From assembly GCA_015499985.1 (NCBI GenBank), contig JAAAUF010000781.1, forward strand, positions 1 through 16,657: a stretch of 16,657 nt of DNA, written 5' to 3'. Positions 6,633-15,795 of this stretch are shown here, piece after piece (within the stretch, counting starts at the first letter, position 1; every line of letters starts with the position of its first letter). Made by a program: the position numbers and the translations under genes. Below the pieces are notes generated by a model that was given only the letters and a program-made list of their open reading frames with translations, searched no databases and had not been told where the DNA came from. The DNA comes from Haplosporangium gracile. Its lineage: Eukaryota > Mortierellomycota > Mortierellomycetes > Mortierellales > Mortierellaceae.

Positions 6633-9202
6633 ATGACTCTTCGACTAAAATTCACCCATGATTCACACAGTGTCCATGTCCAAGTCCCTGGTAAAGATTC
6701 ATCTAGTCAGTTCATTTCAATTGTCGAGAGCAGGAAAGAAAAAAATAAGCTCGTCGAATGCAAAGACGTTTAACACGTTAAACTTCCTGACTTTTGATAG
6801 ACCTTCAGCCAGCCACCATTTACGCAAGGTTCTCAAGTGAGTTCCCAGACGCACTGACGCCAACTTCCACGATAAATGCGGCTCCGACACTCCGGTGGCT
6901 CGATAGCGACGGCGACTGGATTGAGATTCGACGAGGTATGGTTGTTGTTGTTGTTGTTGTTCACACCTGAAAGCGAGCAATTGGTAGTCGGTGTCGATGA
7001 AAGCAGTAGCTGCTGTAGCTCCGTTTCTTTAAGCGAAGCACTAATCTGTCTTCGAATTTGTACCTGACAGATGACAAGGATTTCGAACATATTCTATTGC
7101 AGGTCGTGAACAAGAGCGGCGTGGTGCATATTCAATCTGGATTCGCCTGCAGTGTAAGAATCATGCACCACATGCATTCTCGGATTTGGAGTAGGAATGC
7201 GGCGGTTGGATCGCTCATGCGTGTTTACTCTTGATTTTGAACAAATAGGCCGACGAAACAACAACCCAACTTGGAACACTCATGCATAGGCAAGTCTGAG
7301 GGCTCAGAAGAACGCACGTCACGACCAGGAAAGAAGAGCAAGAGCTACTTTTCGCTAACCGTGATGATTCTGTCATTACTCTCTAGATACGAGAAGGTCA
7401 TGGATTCTTTTGACCACCTTAGCCGGACTGTCGTCAAGGTATGGTGCCCTGCCATGATGTAATATATCAGCTTTCCTTCCCCCCTTCCCCTCCCCTAATA
7501 GATCTTCGCTCGATCTAACAAACCTTCCTCACTCTTCGATCATAGTTGCCTCCGATCTCCAACATCCTGATTGTAACAAAGCCCGACCCAAAACTGTCCA
7601 AGCTGACAAAGGAATTATCAGTCTGGTTGCTTGATACCTTCCCAGGGATCACACTCTTTGTCGACAAGAAACTGCGGGGTCGATCCTCGTTCAAGTACCA
7701 AGAGATTCTGGATCAGAACCCCTCATGGGAGGACCGATTGCAGTTCTGGACAAAAGAATGCCAGGCCTGCAAGGACAAACAGATTCACCTGGCGATCACT
7801 TTGGGGGGTGATGGTACGGTGCTCTATACAACCTGGATGTTTCAACAGCGTGTGCCGCCCATCGTCGCAGTAAGGATGCAATTACTGGCCCTCGAGGCGA
7901 TTGCTGCTTGCTTATGTCACAGAAATCGATCAAGAACTGACAAGGAAATTTCGCTTGTAATTAATCCGTATGTTAGTTCCACTTGGGAAGTCTGGGATTC
8001 TTAACCAATTTTAGTTTCGACACCTACCGACCAACAATGTCCAACATTATCCGAGGCGAAGGGATGAACTTGAATATCAGGATGCGTCTCCAATGCTCCG
8101 TTTACAAGTACAATGAGGATCCAAACATCTACAGCCCACTTCAACAACAACCTGACCAATTGCTGGCTGCCAACGGACTGGACGCACACAGCACCAGCAC
8201 TGTAACTGCAACAACGTCCACTTCATCCTCTACAACTGATGATGGCTCAGACAACAGTGATGACGATGGAGACGAGTCACATCGTCAACGCGAAGAAACC
8301 CGCCAAAAGGCCGAGATCATGCGTCGCGTCAAGGAGATGGATTCCAAGCGTGGGACTGAGGTTATGGATCTGGGCGTTTGTCATGAGCAAGGGCACACTT
8401 TGCTTAAAAGGGCTTCCAACCCTTTAACACGTCGCGATAGTGTCAGTGGCATTGGCATTGGCGTAGGGGGAGCAGGCGGCGAGGAAGTTATCAAGCCGAC
8501 GGACACCTGGCAGGTGCTGAATGAGGTGACCATTGACCGTGGCTCAAATGCTGGAATGCTGCAGTTGGAGTTGTTTGTGGACGGGAACCATGTCACCACC
8601 ATCTTGGCCGACGGACTCGTCATTGCCACTGCCACCGGATCCACCGCCTATTCGGTAATGATAAGCACCCTTTTGCGAAGCGTAGGTATAATTTGTATGA
8701 AACTAGCATGTGTGCAAAACAACTAACGTAGTTGCACAATTTTTGGATCTAGTTATCTATTGGCGGGTCGTTGATCCATCCAGATAAGAACTCGGTCATT
8801 ATCTCTCCGATCGCTCCACATTCCTTGACTGCACGGCCCATGATCATTCCAGGAACAAAGCATCTGCGCGTCTGTGGTATGTATCACTTACCGTCCACCT
8901 TTGTCGACTTTCAATCTCGCTTGACGATGAGCAACAGGTTAACATACGACTGATACATTCTTCTTTTTCGATATTTTGAACCATTAGTACCGGCAGCAAG
9001 CAGAACAACAGCGTGGGCAGCATTCGATGGCCGACACCGTCAAGAGCTGGGCAAGGGCGACTCCGTCATGATCACAGCCTCCCGATACCCAGCCGCAACC
9101 ATTTGTCGTCGGGACCAGAGCACCGATTGGTTTACGGGCTTGACCCAGGTCTTAAACTGGAATAGTCGTGTCCTCCAGAAGCCACTTGAATCCCATCTTT
9201 AA
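6633..9202 (+). CDS. NADK: NAD kinase with N-terminal PB1 domain
   Basis: Nine exons give 569 residues: 6633-6690, 6801-6935, 7071-7153, 7249-7289, 7387-7438, 7546-7869, 7977-8654, 8753-8876 and 8988-9202. All phases close. The enzyme phosphorylates NAD to NADP. The kinase core starts near 127 (SNILIVTKPDPKLSKLTKEL) and shows GGDGT at 210-214, GSLGFLTNFSFD from 235, LNE at 412-414, DGLVIATATGSTAYS at 443-457 followed by LSIGGSLIHP, and the C-terminal AWAAFDGRHRQELGKGDSV. Residues 1-92 form a PB1 domain: first strand LRLKF with Lys6, and an acidic OPCA motif (Asp54, Asp56, Gly57, Asp58, then Asp65, Asp66, Asp68) ending DFEHILLQVV and GVVHIQSGF. Having both Lys6 and OPCA would make it type I/II. 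A Ser/Thr/Asp-rich insert lies at about 277-408, as in other fungal NAD kinases, with RRDS at 383-386. Intron 4 is GC-AG. Confidence 0.93.
6941..6961 (+). repeat. (GTT)7 microsatellite in NAD kinase intron 2
   Basis: Seven GTT units lie just inside the 5' end of the intron at 6936-7070, between the two halves of the PB1 OPCA region. A similar repeat occurs in intron 2 of the oxysterol-binding protein gene. Confidence 0.9.
7290..7386 (+). other. GC-AG intron 4 of the NAD kinase gene
   Basis: The donor reads AG|GCAAGT, a perfect match to the GC-type donor consensus, and the acceptor is CTCTCTAG. Splicing rebuilds an Arg codon (AG + A) and joins TQLGTLMHR to YEKVMDSFDH. Without it the frame meets TGA a few codons later. 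The nearby GT (7295) would leave the wrong phase. Confidence 0.8.
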
Positions 9203-9381
9203 ATTTTTTGCCAATCAGAAAGTATTGTGTATTTTGTCGATTAAATTGTAATATGTTTTGTTATTTTTATCAAGTCTACGACAGAACGATGAAATGATGA
9301 TATGCGTATAATATGGAGAACAATGAGAATAAAAAGAAAAGGAAAAAGAAATATGACGAAAAACACGCAAGCAAACACGGT
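9203..9381. other. Convergent 3' spacer between NAD kinase and oxysterol-binding genes
   Basis: The spacer is 179 nt and A/T-rich, with several AATTGTAAT/TATTTT-like stretches suitable for 3'-end formation on both strands. No perfect AATAAA is seen on the + strand directly after the NAD kinase stop. Confidence 0.5.
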
Positions 9382-10294
9382 TTACTTGCGGAGTCTCCAG
9401 TGGGGTCGCTTCTCGTCCTCACGCAAGGCTTTGGTTCCAACAGCATCGAACAAGTCCTCCCGCAGGGCCTGAAAGGCCTTTCCAGTGGCATCAGCATCCT
9501 CATCAACCAGGACAAAGATCTTGAGCGCGTCAGCCTGAGTCTCACCCCTCTCTTTCCGAGCCTTGGCCAACACGCGCTGTGCATCCTCGATTTTGGACTT
9601 TTCCCTGGATGCAGTTCCGTAGTCTTTGGTATTGATAGCATATGTGACATTGGACCACAGCTTGTGCGACTCCAGAGGTCCCATCTCATCCTTGGGCTTC
9701 AGCTCGGGCGCCACAGGCTTGTCTGCCAACGAATCAAAGAACAGCTTCGACTCGCCATCACCCTTCGTGAGGTCGACATAATTTGACACGCCGCTCCAGA
9801 CGCCCTGTGCGGTGTAGAAGGGATCGCCACCATCCAGGGGCTTCAGCGTTGCCTTGAAACTGTTGCGCTCTCCCGAGAAGTAGCCCTTGGTGCTGTACTC
9901 GATCGAAGCAATCATGCCTGCACTGCTGACAATATGGGTCGCTCCCGACAGTTCGACCGAGGGCCGTCCTGTCACGATTCCGCGGATGTTGAGCGAGGGC
10001 AAGGTAATCAGGTAGGTCTCGTTGTTGTGGTTGGGCAAAGTCACGATCGCATGTCCCGTCTGGTGAACGTCAATTCCTGCTGGCATTGCAAACCGGGATT
10101 TCTGACCACAGTGTCCCTCCAGAATCACGCCTGCCTTCTTGTTCTCCAAGTGGAATCCCAAAATCTATTCCGCAAATAAAAGGGAGACGAGGACCATGCA
10201 AAGGGAGTGAGTGTTAAGCTAGGCAGAAGGAAACATAAAATCCTCCTGCTGTATACTTGTTTGTTGTTCTTTTGTAATTGTGTGACCACATGCT

Positions 10295-10333
<39 letters not shown>

Positions 10334-12335
10334 ATGTGCTTGGCGAGAATACAATTAGTCACACACTCCCGAGCCGTCCATACAAATGTCCGAGTTGTCC
10401 TCCAGTAGCATTGACAAAAAGTCCTATCACATTCCCGTCGACCTTTCAGAGTTTCAAAGTGATACTTTGAACCCAAAAAGAACCGCCAGTGATCTCTAGG
10501 AAATACAAAAACGGATCTGTGATCCTGAGAGCAATTGTGCTAATAACAATAGTGTCCTGACAACTTTTCGGGTGCCGGCTTTGTTGTTTTTTCTTTTTTT
10601 TTTTTAGTGTCGTCCATTGATAAAAATAATAGCCTTGTATTCGGCTTGTGATATTCCTTAAGACGCTGCGACACAGGCAGTGGTGAGGCAGTGAAGAAAG
10701 GGGAATGTTGGATGCAAACTTACAGGAGGGTGATGGCTGACTTGCTCCGCGGTGAGGACGATGTCACCTGTGGCCTCGTCTCCAGTCCAATGGGCGAAAT
10801 ATTGCTCTCCGAGGATGGGGTTGTAAGGTTTCTTTTCCATGCCCGCGGTGGTAGCGCGAGACGAATAGGATCCATAAAGTGTCGAGATGAACCAGCGTGT
10901 ACAGTTCAAAAGACGCTCCTCGGGGGTTTCTCCTGCTGAGATCGAAGCAAAAAGCTTGGGGTGATCACCCCAGTATTGACTATGGAAAGAGTCAAAAGGA
11001 AAGATGAAATTGGTTTGGTTAGCAAGGAAGTGTTTAGGGTCGCGATCAGAAAAAGAACTTTAACCCTTTGATGTACGTTTCTTTAACCCCAAAACAAAAA
11101 ACTTGTTCTGCTGATTTGTTTGTGATATCCTTCCTTTCCTTTTAATTCCCTTATCCTCCCCTTCCTGCGTGTCAATATCATCGATTGTTGGGTCACTTCA
11201 AGTTTTCCTTTTTTTTCCTTTTTTTCTCCTCCGTGATCAGTCTACAATAGACCGTGGAGAAAGACGCCAACAAATAAAGTTCCTTAAGTAACAATTGCCA
11301 TCCGCGCTCTGCTCTTGACTGGCGAACATGAAGCAAGCAAACACCGGAGCAGACAATGAAAAATTGACCAAAGAAAAAAGGGTCCACGAGGCAGAAGAAT
11401 GTCAAAAGTCGGAGCAAATGGGTTAAGGCTTTCTCTTTCAACTCTCTTCGACACTTCTCAAACAAGGACGCCCGATCGATTGCACAATGTTATTGCTTCC
11501 TCACATTAGGATTCCAGGGAGGAAGACGTAGAAAGGAAAGTCGATCATAGGCGCAATACACACCGACAATGAAGGCGCAGGCAGACAAAGAAGGAAAGAA
11601 AATTGAAAAAATATATGGGCGCAGACAGCCAGAACAATGAATGAATCAGTTTAAGTCGTTCTCTGGTCTGCACATGGCTGAAGGATAGAATGAAAGGGGG
11701 AGAGGAGAATACCCACAGCCAAAAACGATATCAAGGGATGACAACGTCGTCAAAAGGGATAAAAGGGGATAATTGTAGTCCTTTGTCTCCAAAAGACTTC
11801 TGGTGTTGCCACCAAAATGCCATTCATGACGCACAAATGTCTCGGATGCCCAATCGAACACATACTCCACACACCAAGGACAATCAGCAATAGGCTGAAA
11901 AGAGTTGCCAGATAGACAACAGATAGCGCTATCGCACAAAAAAGAGAATGCTTCATGGGAAGAAGAAAAGGAAACAAGCAAGGGAAGCGGGAGTGAAGGC
12001 GCAAGCATTATAGTCTGTCTATGGTGGTGCATTGCTTCCTTTTTGTGCTTTTGTTGTTAGTAGGGGAACGTGAATGAATGACTGAATCAGTTCATTCCGT
12101 AGAATACGAGTGAAAAAAAAAATAGCAAGGAAAAGAAAAGTGAAGAAAAGAAAGTTGCTTGCCTGTATTCGAGGAGGGAGACTGAGCTGAGAAGGAAGGA
12201 GGGGCAGGTGAGGGAGGAGAGGTCGCCGCTGAAGGTAGCGAGGGTGGAGATAAACGACTTGAGCGAGTCCTTCTGGGGTGCCTGCTGCGAGACGGAGGAA
12301 CTGTCGCTATCGATATGGCTGCTGTCCTTGCTCAT
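9382..12335 (-). CDS. KES1: Oxysterol-binding protein, Kes1/Osh4 type
   Basis: Three exons on the minus strand, 12335-12163, 10979-10724 and 10164-9382, give 403 residues. The protein moves sterol and exchanges PI4P between membranes. Seen: lid region LKSFISTLATFSGDLSSL (25-42), EYSQYWGDHPKLF, RWFISTL, KKPYNPILGE (107-116, with Lys108 at the position of the PI4P-binding Lys of Osh4), the family fingerprint EQVSHHPP (136-143), SSAGMIASIEYSTKGYFSGE, PLESHKLW, and a C-terminal PHWR. There is no PH domain, ankyrin repeat or FFAT-like tract, so it is the short, Osh4-like form. The start at 12335 has a strong ACAACCATGAG context; 33 residues of open frame upstream are not family-like. Intron 1 (12162-10980, 1183 nt) is GC-AG and intron 2 (10723-10165, 559 nt) is GT-AG, both far longer than other introns here. 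The frame joins EY-S-QYW exactly as in the family. Confidence 0.95.
10165..10723 (-). other. Long intron 2 of the oxysterol-binding gene (559 nt)
   Basis: Borders are GTAAGT and GAATAG, joining EQVSHHPP to ILGFHLENKK. It carries a (TTG)n microsatellite at 10296-10333, read as (CAA)n on the gene strand. No open frame inside shows a domain. Confidence 0.85.
10296..10333. repeat. (TTG)n microsatellite, about 12 units
   Basis: An uninterrupted trinucleotide repeat of 38 nt inside the oxysterol-binding gene intron 2. It is the longest simple trinucleotide repeat in the window. Confidence 0.92.
10980..12162 (-). other. Very long GC-AG intron 1 of the oxysterol-binding gene (1183 nt)
   Basis: The donor is ACAG|GCAAGC and the acceptor TTCCATAG|T, rebuilding a Ser codon (AG + T). 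The interior has short open frames (11193-11465 and 11646-12032 on the minus strand) without domains, and A/G-rich DNA near both ends. No nested gene is recognised. It is about ten times the length of most introns here. Confidence 0.8.
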
Positions 12336-12880
12336 GGTTGTAGGTTGCTGTAGACGAGAGAGTGTAGTAGATATGGGAGGACGAGGGGGGAAAGCAAAAA
12401 GAGGAAGGCTAGAGAGGAGTAGCGATGTCGACAATAAAAGGATGGATAGGTGGAAAGGGAAAAGAAAGCGGACAAGAAGGATTTGTAAGAAAAGGAAAGA
12501 AAAAGAAAAAGGAAAAAAAATGGCGAACTGGGAAATTAAAAATTGCGCACATTGTGTGTGGATTTAGCACATGGGTCTGGCACACAGACAACACCACCGG
12601 CTCATCCCCACCCGGATTTAGACGAGCAGAGAGAATTCAACTGAAAGTCTCTGGACTGCGCTCAGTTAGGTAAAAAAAAAGCGACGTCACTTTTTTGCGG
12701 GACCCGCATGGATCCCTTTCTCATGACATAAACTTCGGCATTTCAATGCAACACCTCCGCCTTGACTTTCTTCCTTCTACCTATTTGCCACCAACACATC
12801 ACCACACCACCACATCCACCCACCGCAGACATACACATACCTGTCTTCCTTCCTTTACTCCACCCCGTATTTTCTGAGCA
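12336..12880. promoter_or_regulatory. Divergent promoter between the KES1-like and PPR genes
   Basis: 545 nt separate the two start codons. The KES1 side is purine-rich on the + strand (12420-12535), i.e. pyrimidine-rich in its own sense. A CRE/ATF-like octamer TGACGTCG lies at 12682-12689 (minus strand). The PPR side is C/A-rich with CACACCACCACA-type sequence close to the ATG at 12881. Confidence 0.5.
12682..12689 (-). promoter_or_regulatory. CRE/ATF-like site in the divergent promoter
   Basis: TGACGTCG differs by one base from the palindromic CRE TGACGTCA recognised by bZIP ATF/CREB factors. It sits about 190 nt upstream of the PPR start and 350 nt from the KES1 start. It may be chance. 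Confidence 0.3.
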
Positions 12881-14416
12881 ATGAACCCTGCAAACATCCC
12901 CTCGGCCGCGCTCACATCAGGCACACGCGCTCTGTCAATTGCAGCGACTCGTCGTCCGTCCGTCTCCACAGGCATTGCTTCAAAGCTCGACATGGCCATC
13001 ACATGGCTGCATCCCACATATCACACATCCGCAATATTGTCGACACCAGCAACAACAGCTTTATTTTCAACCTCAAGATCCTCACATCGTTCCCCCTCTA
13101 AAGAGGAAGACGATCTCTACCAGGTATTCTTCACTCTCCACTCTATAGTTGCTCATACTAGGATTAATGCCTCCTTGACAGCGTGTTTTCCCTATTGACC
13201 ATTGCTAATCATTCCATTAATTGGATCTGTCTAGGCGCTGACGGTATCGTTCAGGACACGATTAGCAGAGCAGATCCACAAGCCAGAGGACGGATACAAG
13301 GCAGTCATTGAGCATTGGACAGCACACACACAAAAGGACGCCCTGACCCGTCAAAGAACACGCGCCCGAAAAGAACGACTTGCGGCTGCTATCCAACATA
13401 AGGACATTATCTGGATTCAGAAGGAGCAGGAACGACTCGAACTCGAGGCCAATGGCTCGTCCGACGACCATTTCTATATCATCCAGGCGTGGATCAAGTG
13501 TGGCGAGCTCAAGCGTGCCACCCTGGCGTTCGAACATATGGAATCCCTTCGGGTGCCGCTCACTGTCCGGACGCTAGCTGCGATGACGAGAGCTCATTCT
13601 CGACCAGGAGGCAATTTGGCGATCGCAGGAGCTATGGTTCAGAAGATGAGCAGTCTCAATCTCCACCCGAAATCCATTTATGACCTCAGTGCGCTTTTGG
13701 AATATTACATCAAGACTACGCCATCAACTCCCTCAGCGGACTCAACGGTGGCAAGTGGAGGAGGAAGCGCGAGCAAGCAACTAGATCATGAAAACGAGCG
13801 AGTGCATGATATCTGGAGATCCATCGAACCACAACTTCAAGTCAGTATTTCCATGGCAATCAACAGCAACGCCTCATTCTCATACAGGACGTATCTGAAC
13901 TTTTTAGTCAGTCGGGCTCACGACCTCGAGAGTGCGGTCGAATTGATTGACAGGATGTTAAGCAGGAACATCTCACCTGAACTGGATCGATACCCAAAGA
14001 CCGCCCTCTCACTTGTCCAGCGACTCTCCAACCATGGCTATTTCACAGAGATTCAAAAGCTTCTGGAGCAGAAGGATGCAGCCCTCGGCAAAGTCTTTCC
14101 TACAACGGCATGGAGCGATCTCATGGAGGCTTGCATCGCACGCGGTCAGCACCAGACGGCTCGGTGGTTCTATAACGACATGGTGCGCTATGGAATCCAA
14201 CCGGACGTCAAGGCCAAAAAGATGTTTGCAGATTTACAGGTCATGGGAGGCACCGTGGACAAGGTCGGTCCAGTTGTTGCACGATCTGCAGCCATTCAGG
14301 AGATTGGATCAACGAAAGGATCAGGAAAAGGTGGCCCGAATGGCAGAGCAAAACGAGAGGAAGCTGGTATCTTTAGCATACTCTTCAAACGGAATCTCAA
14401 ACCTGCGCTCTCATAA
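12881..14416 (+). CDS. Mitochondrial PPR-like helical-repeat protein
   Basis: Two exons, 12881-13123 and 13235-14416, give 474 residues. The intron is GTATTC...GTCTAG in phase 0. The N-terminus has Arg, Ser and Thr without acidic residues for about 35 positions (ALSIAATRRPSVSTGIAS), a likely mitochondrial presequence. A charged helical stretch follows at 110-155. Pentatricopeptide-like helix pairs are visible near 161-192 (FYIIQAWIKCGELKRATLAF), 193-228, 299-334 (YLNFLVSRAHDLESAVELID) and most clearly 371-405 (AWSDLMEACIARGQHQTARW, then FYNDMVRYGIQPDV). A Ser/Thr/Gly-rich linker lies at about 242-262 and the tail after 440 is Gly/Lys-rich. PPR proteins bind organellar RNA, so a role in mitochondrial RNA processing or translation is likely. 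The specific target is unknown, and the repeats are too diverged to read a code. Confidence 0.78.
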
Positions 14417-14431
14417 ATGCGTTTCGCAGAG

Positions 14432-14437
14432 AATAAA
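14432..14437 (+). terminator. AATAAA polyadenylation signal of the PPR gene
   Basis: The hexamer lies 15 nt after the PPR stop codon, within the 223-nt convergent spacer before the COX20 3' end. Confidence 0.5.
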
Positions 14438-14583
14438 AATTTCAAACAGAAATCTCACTGACTGAACGACATGCAGCTCAATGTGGTATCCCGAGTACCT
14501 TCAAGGCTTCTGCCGTCACGTTTCTCATGGCTTGTCAACTATTCCTTCCCTGGATATTTTGTTGCTCATGTAAAAGTATGCGT

Positions 14584-14589
14584 TTTATT
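14584..14589 (-). terminator. AATAAA polyadenylation signal of the COX20 gene
   Basis: On the minus strand TAATAAAACG lies about 50 nt after the COX20 stop codon, a suitable distance for 3'-end formation. Confidence 0.5.
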
Positions 14590-14639
14590 ATTTCTGTGCG
14601 TCTGTGTTCAACAAAATGATTTTATCTGGATATGGATAT

Positions 14640-15159
14640 TTACACGTCCCGCTGGCGAGCAGCAATGGCCTCCCTCCTCTTGGCAGCATCGATGTCAAGA
14701 GTGTTGACGACCGGCATCTGTCCTGAAGCCATAAGCTGGCGCCTCTCCCTGATCTTGAAGTGACAGTACTCCCTACAGTGTGTATTCACAAGTGCAATTG
14801 TAGGTCAGTTCCGGCGTTCGCTTTGATAGATCAAAATATAGTTGGCGGTCCATTGCCGTGGCACTTACCATGTTCCTACGGTCATGAGCACAAATGCTCC
14901 GAATCCCCAATTTGCTGCTGACCGATTTGCGCCTAATAGCAATTTTGAAATCATATGCTGAGAGTGTCAGTCCGTGTTGCGACCGTGCTCCAATTGAACA
15001 GAGACGTGACGATTCAAAAGAGCAGTAGTCATGTCGCACCAGCAACAACAGTAGAATAGAACGACGAGTACCTGAGCGCATGGCTTTCAAGAGACCGACG
15101 CCCAATCCAAGAGCAGCTCCGTCGACAAAGGACTCCTTGGTACATGGAGACTTTGTCAT
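14640..15159 (-). CDS. COX20: COX20 cytochrome c oxidase assembly factor (5' end uncertain)
   Basis: Three minus-strand exons, 15159-15072, 14932-14869 and 14772-14640, join in phase to at least 94 residues. Introns are GTACTC...ATTAG (139 nt) and GTAAGT...TGTAG (96 nt). COX20 is an inner-membrane chaperone for Cox2 during cytochrome c oxidase assembly. Family marks: SPCTKESFVDGAALGLGVGL (PC-T/A-R/K-ES start of the first membrane span), LLKAMRSGANRSAANWGFGA, second span FGAFVLMTVGTWEYC, and a charged C-terminal helix (KIRERRQLMA, AAKRREAIAARQ). The family usually has 15-50 residues before the PC motif, with a conserved DF a few residues ahead. The ATG at 15159 gives only four, so an upstream exon is likely. 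In-frame sequence just 5' (EPTRDFST) could be coding after a CTAG acceptor near 15190, or the N-terminus may come from 15541-15738. Confidence 0.83.
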
Positions 15160-15540
15160 GGTTGAGAAGTCGCGTGTTGGCTCCAGTGTCTAGTTGTAAG
15201 TGAGGAACGAGAACAACTCTCTGTGTCAGCAATGGTGCTCTCGTAGGCTAGGAGTTGAACTGACAGTCGCCTGCTATTTATCTCTTGTGCGTAATATGCC
15301 GGCCCTGTGTGTTGATCTACGCGATCATCCAGTCGTTATAACGCTTATTGTCTCCTCCTGATTGATCTTGTTCTGACAATACCCTCCCGGAAAAAGACAT
15401 CCTGAAGGACCAGATCCATCATGTCACTGGCAGTTTCGCAACCCTGTGAACAAAGTCCCAAATCCCGTCATTGGTACAGCCCTTGACTCTCCTCAGCTGA
15501 ATAGTGTCAGGGATTCGTCCTGTCAGCCTCAGCAGTAGTC
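15160..15540. other. Region 5' of the COX20 core exons
   Basis: Either promoter/5' untranslated DNA of COX20 or an intron joining it to the small open frame at 15541-15738. A pyrimidine-rich stretch followed by AACTAG (minus strand, ending near 15193) could be an acceptor. No other gene is seen. Confidence 0.4.
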
Positions 15541-15738
15541 TTAGAAAAAGCGATCACTCCTGTCTCCTATCTCCATGTCCTGGTTTGCCAACGATGCGTG
15601 TCCAATTCGTCCAAAGTCGCGAACCTTGAATGCAGAGACAACCTGATCGGTGTCGGGTGCGGGTCTTGGGTCATTGAGAAGAGGCAGAGGGATCTCAGGC
15701 AATGGTTCCTTGTCCTTGTTGTTGTTGACTCCTGCCAT
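15541..15738 (-). CDS. Small open frame, possible 5' exon of COX20
   Basis: From ATG 15738 (minus strand) the frame encodes 65 residues beginning MAGVNNNKDKEPLPEIPLPL, Pro-rich, then DQVVSAFKVRDFGRIGHA, and stops at 15541. The FK..DF..I pattern resembles the segment just before the PC motif in COX20 proteins, and the gene lies directly downstream on the same strand. However, no strong donor was found. GT dinucleotides at AAG|GTTCGC or TC|GTTGGC are weak, and the second does not keep phase with an AAAG|TCT acceptor. It could instead be an independent small protein. I see no other family match. Confidence 0.4.
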   Translation of the reverse strand: MAGVNNNKDKEPLPEIPLPLLNDPRPAPDTDQVVSAFKVRDFGRIGHASLANQDMEIGDRSDRFF

Positions 15739-15795
15739 TGTGTCGGTTTGTCGGTAGTGGTTTGGGGGTGTGAAGTTGAAATGTGAATGGTTCAT

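Noticed and set aside
7094..7102. Possible 3' splice site (CTATTGCAG) inside NAD kinase exon 3
   Set aside because: Reading through keeps the PB1 ending DFEHILLQVV intact, and the CTGACAG acceptor at 7070 restores the split Asp codon. Using the later AG would delete conserved PB1 residues.
11193..12032. Open frames inside the long KES1 intron as a nested gene
   Set aside because: The translations (90 and 128 residues) show no domain, and no promoter or splice structure supports them.
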